Origin: Clostridium cellulovorans 743B
GTDB taxonomy: Bacteria > Bacillota > Clostridia > Clostridiales > Clostridiaceae
DNA: 64,000 bases
Assembly (NCBI RefSeq): GCF_000145275.1
Contig: NC_014393.1
Span: 4,278,001-4,342,000, forward strand
Reading direction: 5' to 3'
The notes beneath the pieces were generated by a model. That model worked only from the letters and a program-made list of their open reading frames with translations. It was not told where the DNA came from and did no database searches. The translations under genes were made by a program, and so were the position numbers. Positions 35,491-44,273 of this stretch are shown in pieces (positions within the stretch are counted from its first letter, which is position 1; every line of letters starts with the position of its first letter).

Positions 35491-35846
35491 TTTGCTTTAC
35501 CTCCAACAAACTCAGCTATTGTTTTAATAATGCCATCACCACGCTGTGACCACATTCTTTTATCCCATTGCTTACCTCTTAAGCCACCATGTGCAGTTCC
35601 TTGCTTTCCATTGCCTTGATTAGTATAATACTGCTTCTTTGCATACAGAGCATTATAAATAACTTTATCAGCTTGCAATTCAACACTCATATCCTTTAAT
35701 CTACCATGCAAAAATGGTACATAGTTATTCATCCACTTAGCACATTCTTTAGTGAGTTTTATTTGTGCCTGACCATTATTATTTAGATATCTTTTAAGCA
35801 GAATTTTTTGAGTAGGTTCCGTATCGATTTTTATATTTATACCCAT
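35487..35846 (-). CDS. Minor capsid / head-tail joining protein (gp10-like)
   Basis: This 119-residue basic protein has a helical N-terminus and NNYVPFLHGRLKDMS, then GLRGKQWDKRMW, matching the phage minor capsid 2/HK97 gp10 group. Start 35846 is used because GAGGGGG lies 6 bases upstream; the stop of the previous gene lies inside that site, so the pair is coupled. Confidence 0.7.
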   Translation of the reverse strand: MGINIKIDTEPTQKILLKRYLNNNGQAQIKLTKECAKWMNNYVPFLHGRLKDMSVELQADKVIYNALYAKKQYYTNQGNGKQGTAHGGLRGKQWDKRMWSQRGDGIIKTIAEFVGGKAK

Positions 35847-35847
35847 G

Positions 35848-36261
35848 CTAAACCCCCTCAATTTCATAATGTCCACTTAAATTTGTATTGGCTGATTTAA
35901 TAGTTATAACTTCATCAAAGTTTTTATCTAAATCAGCTAAAGAAAAAGGCTTAGTTCCTGTTATTTCAAAAGAAACTTCGCCTTTTACAATCTTATCTCC
36001 AATAGAAAAAGTAAAGAAGCTTGTTCTTTTTGCATCGGACAAACTTCTAAAGTGTTTTGGAGATATGTATTTTTCAGATTTATTTACAAAAATCAAAACA
36101 CTATCAGCCAACAATAAACCTTTATCACTAACAGTACTGTTTCTTTTGCCTTTCCAATCGCAACCTTCAATAACTGTGCGTTTGTATTTATCTATGTTAT
36201 TAGCATTGTCAAAATAATGATTATATATTGTTATACTAGTGTTAGGAAATAACACTGCCAT
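35848..36261 (-). CDS. Minor capsid / head closure protein
   Basis: This 137-residue beta-rich protein sits in the head-to-tail connector block. CDWKGKRNSTVSDKGLLLAD and HYEIEGV are typical of the phage minor capsid protein group (DUF6751-like). It probably seals the filled head. Confidence 0.65.
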   Translation of the reverse strand: MAVLFPNTSITIYNHYFDNANNIDKYKRTVIEGCDWKGKRNSTVSDKGLLLADSVLIFVNKSEKYISPKHFRSLSDAKRTSFFTFSIGDKIVKGEVSFEITGTKPFSLADLDKNFDEVITIKSANTNLSGHYEIEGV

Positions 36262-36274
36262 AATATCACCATCC

Positions 36275-36565
36275 CTAATAAAACATCTTTATAAAAGGCT
36301 TTGGCAACATATTTTTAACATCATCAGTTATTGACCAAGAATTAAAACCAGGCTCAAAAGTAACTGATTGACCACCTTCACTAAGACTTAATATGCCTGT
36401 AGAAGGTTTAACTGTACTTAGATTTGTAGCATTTTCAATAATTTGATCAACCACAAAATCATAATTAGTCATTATGTAGTCATCTGTCCAAATTTCATTA
36501 TTTACTACATTTAAATAGTTTTTAATAATGGCTACAGCCTTTCTTTGATCTGTTGTTAGTGCCAT
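36275..36565 (-). CDS. Head-tail connector (adaptor) protein
   Basis: This 96-residue protein lies between the capsid-side genes and the head-closure gene. Helical N-terminus (DQRKAVAIIKNYLNVV) and a C-terminal LPKPFIKMFY tail fit the small gp6/gp15-like adaptors that bind below the portal. Confidence 0.6.
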   Translation of the reverse strand: MALTTDQRKAVAIIKNYLNVVNNEIWTDDYIMTNYDFVVDQIIENATNLSTVKPSTGILSLSEGGQSVTFEPGFNSWSITDDVKNMLPKPFIKMFY

Positions 36566-36573
36566 ACTAACAC

Positions 36574-36837
36574 CTACTCTTCAATGTTATCTTTGATAAA
36601 TTTAATTAACTCATTTTTCTTTAAGTCACTGTAGCCAGTTAAATTATTTTCTTTGCAAAATGCTTGTAACTCTGCAACTGTCGTTTCAGAATAGTTGATT
36701 TCATTCTGAATTACTACCTTTTCAGTTTTCACAGGCTTTTCTTCTTCAACAAGTTTAAAACCTTGTGCAATGTATTTGCTTTTTTTATTTTCATCATCTG
36801 TCATGCGAATAACATTTAATCTTTCCAATTTATACAA
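36574..36837 (-). CDS. Small protein with Rho-N/SAP-like C-terminus
   Basis: This 87-residue protein ends in a SAP/Rho_N-type motif (TVAELQAFCKENNLTGYSDL, then KKNELIKFI), found at the C-terminus of several phage connector-region proteins and probably nucleic-acid binding. Role in head assembly unknown. Confidence 0.65.
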   Translation of the reverse strand: MYKLERLNVIRMTDDENKKSKYIAQGFKLVEEEKPVKTEKVVIQNEINYSETTVAELQAFCKENNLTGYSDLKKNELIKFIKDNIEE

Positions 36838-36857
36838 AACTTCACTCCCTTTCTAAG

Positions 36858-36900
36858 AAAGAAGTATTGGTTTTAGCTTTAACTAAACCAATGCTTCTTT
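36858..36900 (-). terminator. Hairpin after major capsid gene
   Basis: AAAGAAGCATTGGTTTAG pairs with CTAAAACCAATACTTCTTT on the minus strand. It covers the capsid stop codon and probably trims or attenuates transcription after this highly expressed gene. Confidence 0.65.
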
Positions 36901-37827
36901 AATATTTACTCTACACAATTTTAATGCTTCGTCCATTATCCATAAATCATGATACTTGCGGTAATCAAGTTTCCAAGCATCTGCATCTTGATTTGTAGCA
37001 GGATCAAATATCCTAACTTTATCAGTTTTATTTACTGCTATAGGCGCTGTTTGAGGAGTTATTAACCAGTTTATATTCTTAGCAGTAGCATCAGCTACAA
37101 ATCCACCAGCTGTTTGCCCAGAAGTCACTCCATCGTTGAAAACATACTTTGTCTTTAATCTTGCTGAAGGTACTGGTATTATAGGGATCATGTCTATTGA
37201 TTTTACTTTAGTTGTAATTCCGCCTTTTTCAAAGTCCATAATACTTATATTTTTATTAATTTTATCTGACTGATCTAAGTAAGATGAAATTATAGCAGAC
37301 ATTGAAATTACTAAAGGCACATCACCACCTACAATATCCTGTATTGCTGCAATATCTGCCTTTAAAAGTTCCAATACATTAGCCGCTGTTATGGTGTTTC
37401 CTCCAGTAGCTAAAACTTGCGTAGAAGTTGTTGCATCTATACATGATGTAGCGATAGTTGAATATCTATAAGCATCAATTTCTGGAACAACCTTGGTTGC
37501 TTGAAACTGTCCCATTACATTACTTGCGCTAACTACAAAGTTAGTTTCATTAACATCCATACTATCAAGCAAGAAAGTTCTACCTCTGTCCATAGTCATA
37601 GTCTTTGTTTCATAATCCAAGGTAACTGCACCTTGTGTAAATCCAGTTGAACGATTGTAGTCTGCCAACCCATCCATACTGATTTTAGGTATTTTAATAT
37701 CTTTTCCTCCATTATAAATTACTTGCCCAGCATTAGCATCCATCCAACCGGATGTAAGCTTTGCTACTGCTTGTTTGTCTAAAGCTTGTTGGAACAATGT
37801 TACATATGCACTAAAATTATTTCCCAT
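36883..37827 (-). CDS. Major capsid protein
   Basis: This 314-residue protein follows the scaffold gene and precedes connector genes. FQQALDKQAVAKLTSGWMD, the KTMTMDRGRTFLLDSMDV block and the late TQTAPIAVNKTDKVRIFDP are typical of HK97-fold capsid proteins of SPP1-like Clostridium phages. No protease gene is present, so assembly uses a separate scaffold. Confidence 0.85.
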   Translation of the reverse strand: MGNNFSAYVTLFQQALDKQAVAKLTSGWMDANAGQVIYNGGKDIKIPKISMDGLADYNRSTGFTQGAVTLDYETKTMTMDRGRTFLLDSMDVNETNFVVSASNVMGQFQATKVVPEIDAYRYSTIATSCIDATTSTQVLATGGNTITAANVLELLKADIAAIQDIVGGDVPLVISMSAIISSYLDQSDKINKNISIMDFEKGGITTKVKSIDMIPIIPVPSARLKTKYVFNDGVTSGQTAGGFVADATAKNINWLITPQTAPIAVNKTDKVRIFDPATNQDADAWKLDYRKYHDLWIMDEALKLCRVNIKEALV

Positions 37828-37860
37828 TTAAAATCACTCTCTTTCAATAATAATTATTTT

Positions 37861-38454
37861 TTATCCCATCATTTTCGCTAAATCATCAACGGTTAATTCT
37901 CCGCCGCCGCTTTCACCAGGAGGAGTATATGAACCATCAGCAACCTTAGCTTTTACACCTTTGCCGACTAATTCATCGACATAGGTTTTAAAATTATCAA
38001 TTCTTTTATTTGTTATCTCTTCATTGTCAGCTAAGAAATATTCAATCATTTCCATTGGTATTTCCTTTTGAGCCAAAACATCTTTGTATTTAGCTATTGT
38101 TTCAGCCTTTTCAGCTTTTGCCTTTTGCTCATTGAATTGTTTTTCAAGTTCCTCAATTTTAAGTTGTTCTGGGGTTTTCTTCTTTCCAGTAGCTTTTAAG
38201 ACTTCATCGTTAATTAAAGTTTGAAGATTATTTGTTTTCCAAGTTTCTAAAGCCTTATTTGCGTGTGTATCCTTCTCTGAATCCATAAAAGACTTAAAAT
38301 CCTTATCAGAACTTAGCTTAGCCTTAAACACATCCAAAGTTGGCTGTACTTCTGTCTTAAAAGATGTCTCGACATCAGTTCCTTTCAAAACTTCATTAAT
38401 ATCTTCATCATCCTTCATTTTTTCAATAAGTTTTAATATATCTGCCTTTTTCAT
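37861..38454 (-). CDS. Scaffolding protein (DUF4355-like)
   Basis: This 197-residue, highly charged coiled-coil protein sits directly before the capsid gene. The central QLKIEELEKQFNEQKAKAEK and the Gly/Ser-rich tail (GESGGGELTVDDLAKMMG) match DUF4355-type scaffolds that guide procapsid assembly and then leave. Confidence 0.8.
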   Translation of the reverse strand: MKKADILKLIEKMKDDEDINEVLKGTDVETSFKTEVQPTLDVFKAKLSSDKDFKSFMDSEKDTHANKALETWKTNNLQTLINDEVLKATGKKKTPEQLKIEELEKQFNEQKAKAEKAETIAKYKDVLAQKEIPMEMIEYFLADNEEITNKRIDNFKTYVDELVGKGVKAKVADGSYTPPGESGGGELTVDDLAKMMG

Positions 38455-38576
38455 TTTTAAATTCCTCCATATCCTCTAGACCATTACTGCCCTAGAACAT
38501 AAATATTTTTAGATTAAGCAGTTTATCGCCATGCTTAAGGGCAAAATAAAAAGCCTTATAATCAAGACTTTAAAAC

Positions 38577-38771
38577 CTACGATAAATTTAATTGATTTGC
38601 AATAGAATGAACTATTAATACAGTTCCTAGTACATCGCAAATTAATGCTAATTTTATTTTCAAATCATTGCTACTATCTCCGCCAAGAGTTATGTCATAA
38701 AATCCATATAAAAACCTTGACGCTATAACAATTATCACTCCAATTGTTATAAATATACCATTTAACATCAT
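38577..38771 (-). CDS. Small membrane protein
   Basis: This 64-residue protein has two hydrophobic segments (GIFITIGVIIVIASRFLYGF and a C-terminal one). It lies among head genes but outside the usual head gene set. Family and function unknown. Confidence 0.5.
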   Translation of the reverse strand: MMLNGIFITIGVIIVIASRFLYGFYDITLGGDSSNDLKIKLALICDVLGTVLIVHSIANQLNLS

Positions 38772-38819
38772 GTAATTTCCTCCAATTTTAAAACATAATA
38801 AAGGTTTTATTTCTAAGAC

Positions 38820-39284
38820 TTACTTAATACCTTTATACGCTGTTTGTAACAAGAATCCTAATAGCATCCATATCTTATCTTTAATCTTTTTCATACAGCA
38901 TTCAGCGCCTATATTTTCATCATAATTACTTTTGTCTACACAAGCTGAACTTTCAATAATTTCAAACCCATTCACAAGAACAACTCTAACCAAGGTTGTT
39001 TTCTCACCTATAGTAGATATGTGCTTTTCCTTTATAAAATTCTCTACCATTTGAGGACCTATAGAAACTCCACTAAATAAATTAGGGTTATCATCTACTT
39101 TTAGATACGCTTTTTCAAATACACATCCTGGACTCCATGAAACATATCCATCTGGATACTGTACTCTGTAACCATCAATAGTAGGGTCTTCATTAGGTGT
39201 AGTTGCATACCCCATACATTCGTTGTATTGCCCTTTAGTCATTGGTTCTGCTTTAATTAATTTTGTTCCAATGTAATAATTCAT
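38820..39284 (-). CDS. Gp49-like (N4 gp49/Sf6 gp66) phage protein
   Basis: The N-terminal 85 residues match the Gp49-like family: YYIGTKLIKAEPMTKGQYNE and GYRVQYPDGYVSWSPGCVFEKAY. The C-terminal half is unassigned and ends in a hydrophobic segment. Such proteins are common in phages, but their role is unknown. Confidence 0.75.
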   Translation of the reverse strand: MNYYIGTKLIKAEPMTKGQYNECMGYATTPNEDPTIDGYRVQYPDGYVSWSPGCVFEKAYLKVDDNPNLFSGVSIGPQMVENFIKEKHISTIGEKTTLVRVVLVNGFEIIESSACVDKSNYDENIGAECCMKKIKDKIWMLLGFLLQTAYKGIK

Positions 39285-39330
39285 TATCTCTATCCCTCAC
39301 TTCTTTTTTTATTTTTCCATAGAATAAAAA

Positions 39331-39349
39331 ACACCTACAAACTGGGTGT
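39331..39349 (-). terminator. Small terminator
   Basis: On the minus strand ACACC pairs with GGTGT around a 9-base loop, followed by TTTTTTATT. It lies after the 60-residue gene. Confidence 0.45.
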
Positions 39350-39353
39350 CTCA

Positions 39354-39536
39354 TTAACTGTTTTTTTCAAATGTTATTCCATTATCATTTTCATAAGGAA
39401 TATTATGGTCAACTTTTCCTTCTAAAATTTCTTTTGGAATTCCATTAGGATAGGCTTTACAGTTAGCTGTGAATTTTATACGGTGCAAACAATTATTGCA
39501 TAGCTTAACTGTGTTGATTAAGATTCCATCATCCAT
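39354..39536 (-). CDS. Hypothetical small cysteine-containing protein
   Basis: This 60-residue protein has CNNCLHRIKFTANC, possibly metal-binding. It overlaps the end of the minor head gene by 1 bp, so is coupled to it. Function unknown. Confidence 0.5.
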   Translation of the reverse strand: MDDGILINTVKLCNNCLHRIKFTANCKAYPNGIPKEILEGKVDHNIPYENDNGITFEKNS

Positions 39537-40969
39537 TATAGTTCCTCCATTTCAATTAAGACTCCACCAAGTTTATCATTTTTTATACTATTCACTATAA
39601 ACTTACTGTCTCTACCAAACAAGACTTCTTCTTCCATTTTGTGCTGAGAGTAATTTGAAATATCCTTACCACTTTTACTCTTTATTGATAATTTTATTGA
39701 ATCTTTACCTAAGAATTTATTCCCGAAGACATCATCTGCCTTGGAAGTAGAAGTGTATTGAACATAGTTTACAATATCCCCTTCTTTATGATTGTTTAAA
39801 AATTCATCCATACCTTTTTTATTGAAAGAAAAATCTAAATTTCTATATACTTTACCTTTGTAATCCGGCAACTTACTTAATGAGGAATCTAATCCTTTTA
39901 CTGCAGTATTCATAGTTGAATCTAATTTTTTTCCTTCTCTTAATGTTTTATTTAACTCCCTGAATCCATCATTAGTGTAATAATCGAGTGACCATTTTTC
40001 AGTTTCATTTAATTTTGGAATTTTGTTTGTATTGCTAGATTTTTTTATATTATTTTTTTCTATAGTAGTTTCAGGTTCATTCTTAGCTTTTGAATTGTTA
40101 ATATTTTTGTTTTGAATTTCCTTTTCAATGTTTCCCTTTTCGATATTGTTTTTAACAATAATTTTATCATTTTTAACCTTAGTTATTTTTTCATTATCAT
40201 TAACTTGAACGTCATTTTTAGTTATTTCTTCATCATCAGCAGCTATTGTATTAAATCCCCTACACAAGGCATGAATTGAGCCAGGAGCATCTTCTAAGTG
40301 AAAAATCTTTCCGTTGAGTGGAGCGCATTTTGAACAAGTCTTAGAATCAAGGACTTCATTTCTAGTTACTTTTTTTACTCCTGTTTCTCTGCAAAATTGT
40401 TTAAATGCTAAATCTTCACAAATATTAACCTCTGTTTCTACAAGTCTTTTAACCTCATAAGCACTATTATTATAGGTATCTTTGATTTCCTTTTGAATTT
40501 GATTTACATTAATCTTGCCTTTAAGGAAGTCATCGAGTTGTTGATTTAATTTCTTAGCTACGGCTTGTTCATTTTCCCAAACCCTGCTAGAAAAATGTTT
40601 GCCTTTGTATTCCTTATTTATAATATCCTCAACATCTTTAAATTCTGCATTGTAACTATAAAAATCAAAAGTTTTATTAACAGTATCTTTTAAAATATCT
40701 GTTGTTTTAGTTACGGCAACTTCAGCTTCTGCATTGCAAAGACCGATTATGGTTTTAAAAATCTTAGCATACTCTTTTTCATACTCCTCTTTAGTCATAT
40801 TCATAACATTATCCATAATCATATATGTAAGCATGATATTTGCTATGATCTGCAGTAATTCATCCCTGTTTTTCTTTTGCTCTTTATAAATCTCCTTCTG
40901 AGCCTCTTCTGCATCGTCATAGAGACTTTGAATAAACTCAACTTCATCATTCTTTGTGTAATTATCCAT
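39536..40969 (-). CDS. Minor head protein fused to an ADP-ribosyltransferase domain
   Basis: Residues 1-245 are an SPP1 gp7/Mu F-like minor head protein, ending in the family block LDSKTCSKCAPLNGKIFHLE...HALCRG. Then comes an Asn/Lys/Glu-rich linker (about 245-330). The C-terminus has the R-S-E signature of arginine-type mono-ADP-ribosyltransferases: R376 in KVYRNLD, the STS motif (407-409) in YTSTSK, and E446/E448 in EEEVLF. The minor head protein is packaged near the portal, so the enzyme could enter the host with DNA and modify a host protein. The start overlaps the TAA that would end the frameshifted portal (TAATG). Confidence 0.85.
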   Translation of the reverse strand: MDNYTKNDEVEFIQSLYDDAEEAQKEIYKEQKKNRDELLQIIANIMLTYMIMDNVMNMTKEEYEKEYAKIFKTIIGLCNAEAEVAVTKTTDILKDTVNKTFDFYSYNAEFKDVEDIINKEYKGKHFSSRVWENEQAVAKKLNQQLDDFLKGKINVNQIQKEIKDTYNNSAYEVKRLVETEVNICEDLAFKQFCRETGVKKVTRNEVLDSKTCSKCAPLNGKIFHLEDAPGSIHALCRGFNTIAADDEEITKNDVQVNDNEKITKVKNDKIIVKNNIEKGNIEKEIQNKNINNSKAKNEPETTIEKNNIKKSSNTNKIPKLNETEKWSLDYYTNDGFRELNKTLREGKKLDSTMNTAVKGLDSSLSKLPDYKGKVYRNLDFSFNKKGMDEFLNNHKEGDIVNYVQYTSTSKADDVFGNKFLGKDSIKLSIKSKSGKDISNYSQHKMEEEVLFGRDSKFIVNSIKNDKLGGVLIEMEEL

Positions 40970-41132
40970 TATAAAACACCTTCTATTATACTTTGGGCCT
41001 CTTCTTTACTTATTCCTACAGCAGTAGAAACAATTTTAACTGCTTGCCCTAAAGTAAGTTGATTTTGCGCATACTGTGACATAACAGCAATCAAAGATTG
41101 TGTTTGAGCTCCATTTAGGGTTTTGCCCCCCC
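40969..41132 (-). other. Portal C-terminal extension in the -1 frame after a G7 tract
   Basis: Downstream of GGGGGGG (41126-41132 on the minus strand), the frame offset by one reads LNGAQTQSLIAVMSQYAQNQ and then LTLGQAVKIVSTAVGISKEE, ending in TAA that overlaps the minor head ATG. These residues resemble the usual C-terminus of SPP1-type portals. In the written frame the portal stops at TAA right after the G7 tract. Confidence 0.7.
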
Positions 41133-42440
41133 ATCTAAACCAATACCATCTAGATCAATTTTAGGGGCGTTAGCTTCCTTTTCTGCTTTAATAAGTTCAA
41201 TCTCTTTATTAGGATTACTAACAAAACTTAATTGCGCTAAACCAGTTTGAAGCGATACATTTTCGCCTATGCCCAATTGAGAAAGAACTTGCGCAACAAT
41301 TAAATCATCTTGTGGAATATTTAGCGTGAACTTTTGAGTAACATCTCTATAATCATAATTACTTTCATTGAGTTTATTAAACAATAAGAACATAAAATAT
41401 AATCTATTTTGGATTAGATCTTTCAATGCTCCTTCGCTATCTCTTACCCTTTGTTCAAGTCCAATTAATCTATTTCTAAGGGCACTTCCAGAAGTATTTG
41501 ACTGCAATTTTTCATTAGTATCTATATGGCTCGATAACTCATAGATGTTCTTCTTTAAAGTATTTAAAGTATTCTGTACAAAGGTGTCATTGATGTCTTT
41601 AGTTAAAAATTTCATTACAATATCCTTGTCACTTACATTAATGATGCCTTTAGATTTCATATCTGCAATTATTTTTTCATCCATTGTACATCCAGCTGCT
41701 ATAAAATAAGCTAATCTATAGTCGGATATTTCATTTACTAAGTCACTTAGATTAGTTTCGTAAGCATCTTGTAAATCTTTTAATTCATTATAAAGCGTAT
41801 CTAATTCTTTGTACCTGCTTACTTCAGCAACCGACACCGGAACTTCTCCAAATGTGTTAGGAGTTGGGACATCAATTTGTGTAAAATTTTCATCACAATG
41901 AAATATAAAGTTTTTAGTATATAAATCTATATACTGTTTAGTTGTATCAAATTTGCGTTTAAAAAAACGCATAAAAAGAGTTATATTCCCAAAATCATCT
42001 CTGTACACATATCCCTCTCTTGGTGATACTATTATAGAGTTAAACAACATTTCATTATTTTGTTTCTTAGTATAATAAAGTTCGAATGTTTGCCCATAAG
42101 TAAGTAAATCTCTAAGCAGATTTTTATCATGATTTTCGCTCCAATGGAGGGTTTTAAATTCTATGAAATTTAATTCCTCTTTATTATCTGTTCTGCTAAT
42201 GTAAGTGATTTTGTTAGAAAGAAGGTAATCTCTTTCTTCTTTTATAAACTTCTTTATAAAATTAGTTTTGACTTTTAAGTTTGCACGATTAGGATTATTT
42301 TTATATTCTTTACGCGCATCACTCTCACCAACTATTGCATAATCATACATTTTGTCATACAAATCTTTCTTAGTCTTAAAATCAGCTAAGCAATTATCCA
42401 AGAACTCTCTTTTAAAAGGTATTTCAATTGTATTTTCCAA
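41115..42440 (-). CDS. Portal protein (SPP1 gp6-like)
   Basis: This 441-residue protein follows terL and precedes the minor head gene. NRANLKVKTNFIKKFIKEERDYLLS and the EVPVSVAEVSRYKELDTLYNEL region fit the phage portal SPP1 family, which forms the dodecameric DNA entry ring. In the zero frame it ends at GLDGGAKP just after a G7 tract. A one-base slip would add about 50 residues that match the expected C-terminus and would join the stop to the next start. Thus 441 residues may be a truncated form. Confidence 0.88.
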   Translation of the reverse strand: MENTIEIPFKREFLDNCLADFKTKKDLYDKMYDYAIVGESDARKEYKNNPNRANLKVKTNFIKKFIKEERDYLLSNKITYISRTDNKEELNFIEFKTLHWSENHDKNLLRDLLTYGQTFELYYTKKQNNEMLFNSIIVSPREGYVYRDDFGNITLFMRFFKRKFDTTKQYIDLYTKNFIFHCDENFTQIDVPTPNTFGEVPVSVAEVSRYKELDTLYNELKDLQDAYETNLSDLVNEISDYRLAYFIAAGCTMDEKIIADMKSKGIINVSDKDIVMKFLTKDINDTFVQNTLNTLKKNIYELSSHIDTNEKLQSNTSGSALRNRLIGLEQRVRDSEGALKDLIQNRLYFMFLLFNKLNESNYDYRDVTQKFTLNIPQDDLIVAQVLSQLGIGENVSLQTGLAQLSFVSNPNKEIELIKAEKEANAPKIDLDGIGLDGGAKP

Positions 42441-42454
42441 GTAAATCCTCCTTT

Positions 42455-44200
42455 CTAAAATAATAAACTTCTATCAAATGTTTGTATTATTACAGGGTTT
42501 TTTATTTGATCTATTCTTAAGAAAAATTCTGCTGCAACGTCGGCAGCATCGTCATGAAGAGTATATCTTTGACCACAGAATTCCATAAACTGCTCATTGA
42601 ATTCTTTATCTTCTGAGCAAAAAATAAATTCCCCTCGATTAACAAAAGGAACTATTGTTGAGATTTTATCATCTTTATTTTTTCTTTGAGTTTCATTGAT
42701 GATAACTATATTTCTAAATTTCAATAGCGGATGCTCTTTAAGTTTTTTCTCAAGCTGATTTGCATCAGCACCATTAAACGTATTTTTTTCAATAAAAACA
42801 TGCGTGATACTTGGGTATTCTAAAAGCAAATCAATCATATGGTCCACATATTTATCAAACTCTTGGCGAGCATTTATTTTTGCAAGTTCGCCTTTTCTGC
42901 AGTATTTAAATCCATTATCAGCAGTTGAACCAATCATATAGGCACTATAGTCATTTTTTCGACCTCCACCAGAAGCAGGGTCTACAATAAGCATTGTTTT
43001 TGTGAAATTATGACTTTCAATTTCTTTTCTAGTTTCAGTACGTTGATGCTTAAACCATTTTTCGCCTATAGAATTAACATCACCTTGAACCTCTTGTTTA
43101 AATGAACTAGGGTTCTCAAAGTAATCTAAGGCCAACTCTAAGCAATCCCAGAACTCACTCCATAATATATCATATTGCATTTTATCTTGATTTTTGTAAT
43201 AAAACTCTTTGGCATCTGCAAGCCTATCATTGTTTTTGAAATCATTCAGTATGTTTTTAAATTCTAGCCATAGTCCAGAGTTAAAGTATTCATCAACATC
43301 ATTCACTAGGACACCTTTTTCTTTTTTAAATGCCCATGTAGTAGTTTTAATTAACCTTGAATAGAAACACTCTTTATGTTGCTGAGTTCCCCAGGCCATA
43401 AGCACGGTACCTTTTTTAATTACTTTGCCATCACGCTTTACAGGCCTTTGCTTTGCAAACTTAACATCATCAGAATATTTCTTCCACTTCTTTTCTCTAG
43501 CTTCTTCAGTACGGCAATCTTCTTCACTTTGATAATCATCAAGGATTATTAAATCTGGGCGGACATTTTTATATTTTCTACCTCTCATTGGAGAAGTTGA
43601 AGAAATAGCTTCAACAAATGTTTTGTTTGTAAATTCTAATTGAGTAGCATTACAAATAAAGTCCCTATTCTTATCATCAAGTACTTTTCCAAAAGCACTT
43701 TCAATATATTGATTTTCAATCATATTGTCCTTAATGTCTTTGATAAACTTTTCAGCAGTAGAACCTATGTCTGAACATATCAATACATAAGTTTTATGTT
43801 TATAAGCAACCGCCCAGCACGTAGGTCCAAGAGTTCCAAAGGCTGATTTTCCTGTACCTCTCGGAAGTACTCTTCCAAGTTGTTCTGGCCCATTGCCTAT
43901 AATGGATTCCTGTATGTCGTGCCACAATTCCTCATGCACAGCAGCAAGTGGAGCGGCGGCATTGTCTTCCTTAGGTAAATAGATATCCTGTAAAAAGTAC
44001 AAACAAAAAAACTCCAGGGAAATTTGTCCCAACTTCCAGGCTAAGCCATGAAAACCAAACAAATTCTTAGAGTTTTCTAAAATTCTTTTTTCAGTTAAAT
44101 CCTCGGCATCCTTTTCAGAAATACCAGTATCAGTATATGACTTTTTAAGAAAGTGATAAAGCAGCCATTTATTACGCACTTCATCACTAGGGAAATTCAA
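42455..44200 (-). CDS. terL: Terminase large subunit
   Basis: This DNA packaging motor has an N-terminal ATPase with a Walker A-like RGTGKSA and Walker B LIILDD, and a C-terminal RNase H-fold nuclease (IVDPASGGG, FIEKN, DDAADVAAE). The written frame starts at TTG 44200, which has no good ribosome site. A strong GGAGGTGAT lies upstream with a TTG that reads KIPFEFP in another frame before a stop; removal of one base at CCC would fuse this to SDEVRNKW. The true start is therefore uncertain. The gene is separated from terS by an inserted BRO/HTH pair. Confidence 0.92.
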   Translation of the reverse strand: MNFPSDEVRNKWLLYHFLKKSYTDTGISEKDAEDLTEKRILENSKNLFGFHGLAWKLGQISLEFFCLYFLQDIYLPKEDNAAAPLAAVHEELWHDIQESIIGNGPEQLGRVLPRGTGKSAFGTLGPTCWAVAYKHKTYVLICSDIGSTAEKFIKDIKDNMIENQYIESAFGKVLDDKNRDFICNATQLEFTNKTFVEAISSTSPMRGRKYKNVRPDLIILDDYQSEEDCRTEEAREKKWKKYSDDVKFAKQRPVKRDGKVIKKGTVLMAWGTQQHKECFYSRLIKTTTWAFKKEKGVLVNDVDEYFNSGLWLEFKNILNDFKNNDRLADAKEFYYKNQDKMQYDILWSEFWDCLELALDYFENPSSFKQEVQGDVNSIGEKWFKHQRTETRKEIESHNFTKTMLIVDPASGGGRKNDYSAYMIGSTADNGFKYCRKGELAKINARQEFDKYVDHMIDLLLEYPSITHVFIEKNTFNGADANQLEKKLKEHPLLKFRNIVIINETQRKNKDDKISTIVPFVNRGEFIFCSEDKEFNEQFMEFCGQRYTLHDDAADVAAEFFLRIDQIKNPVIIQTFDRSLLF

Positions 44201-44273
44201 ATGGTATTTTCAAGCTTTATCACCTCCGTTTTTTTTGAATATTTATACGCAAATCTAAAGAGAATGTTTTTTA

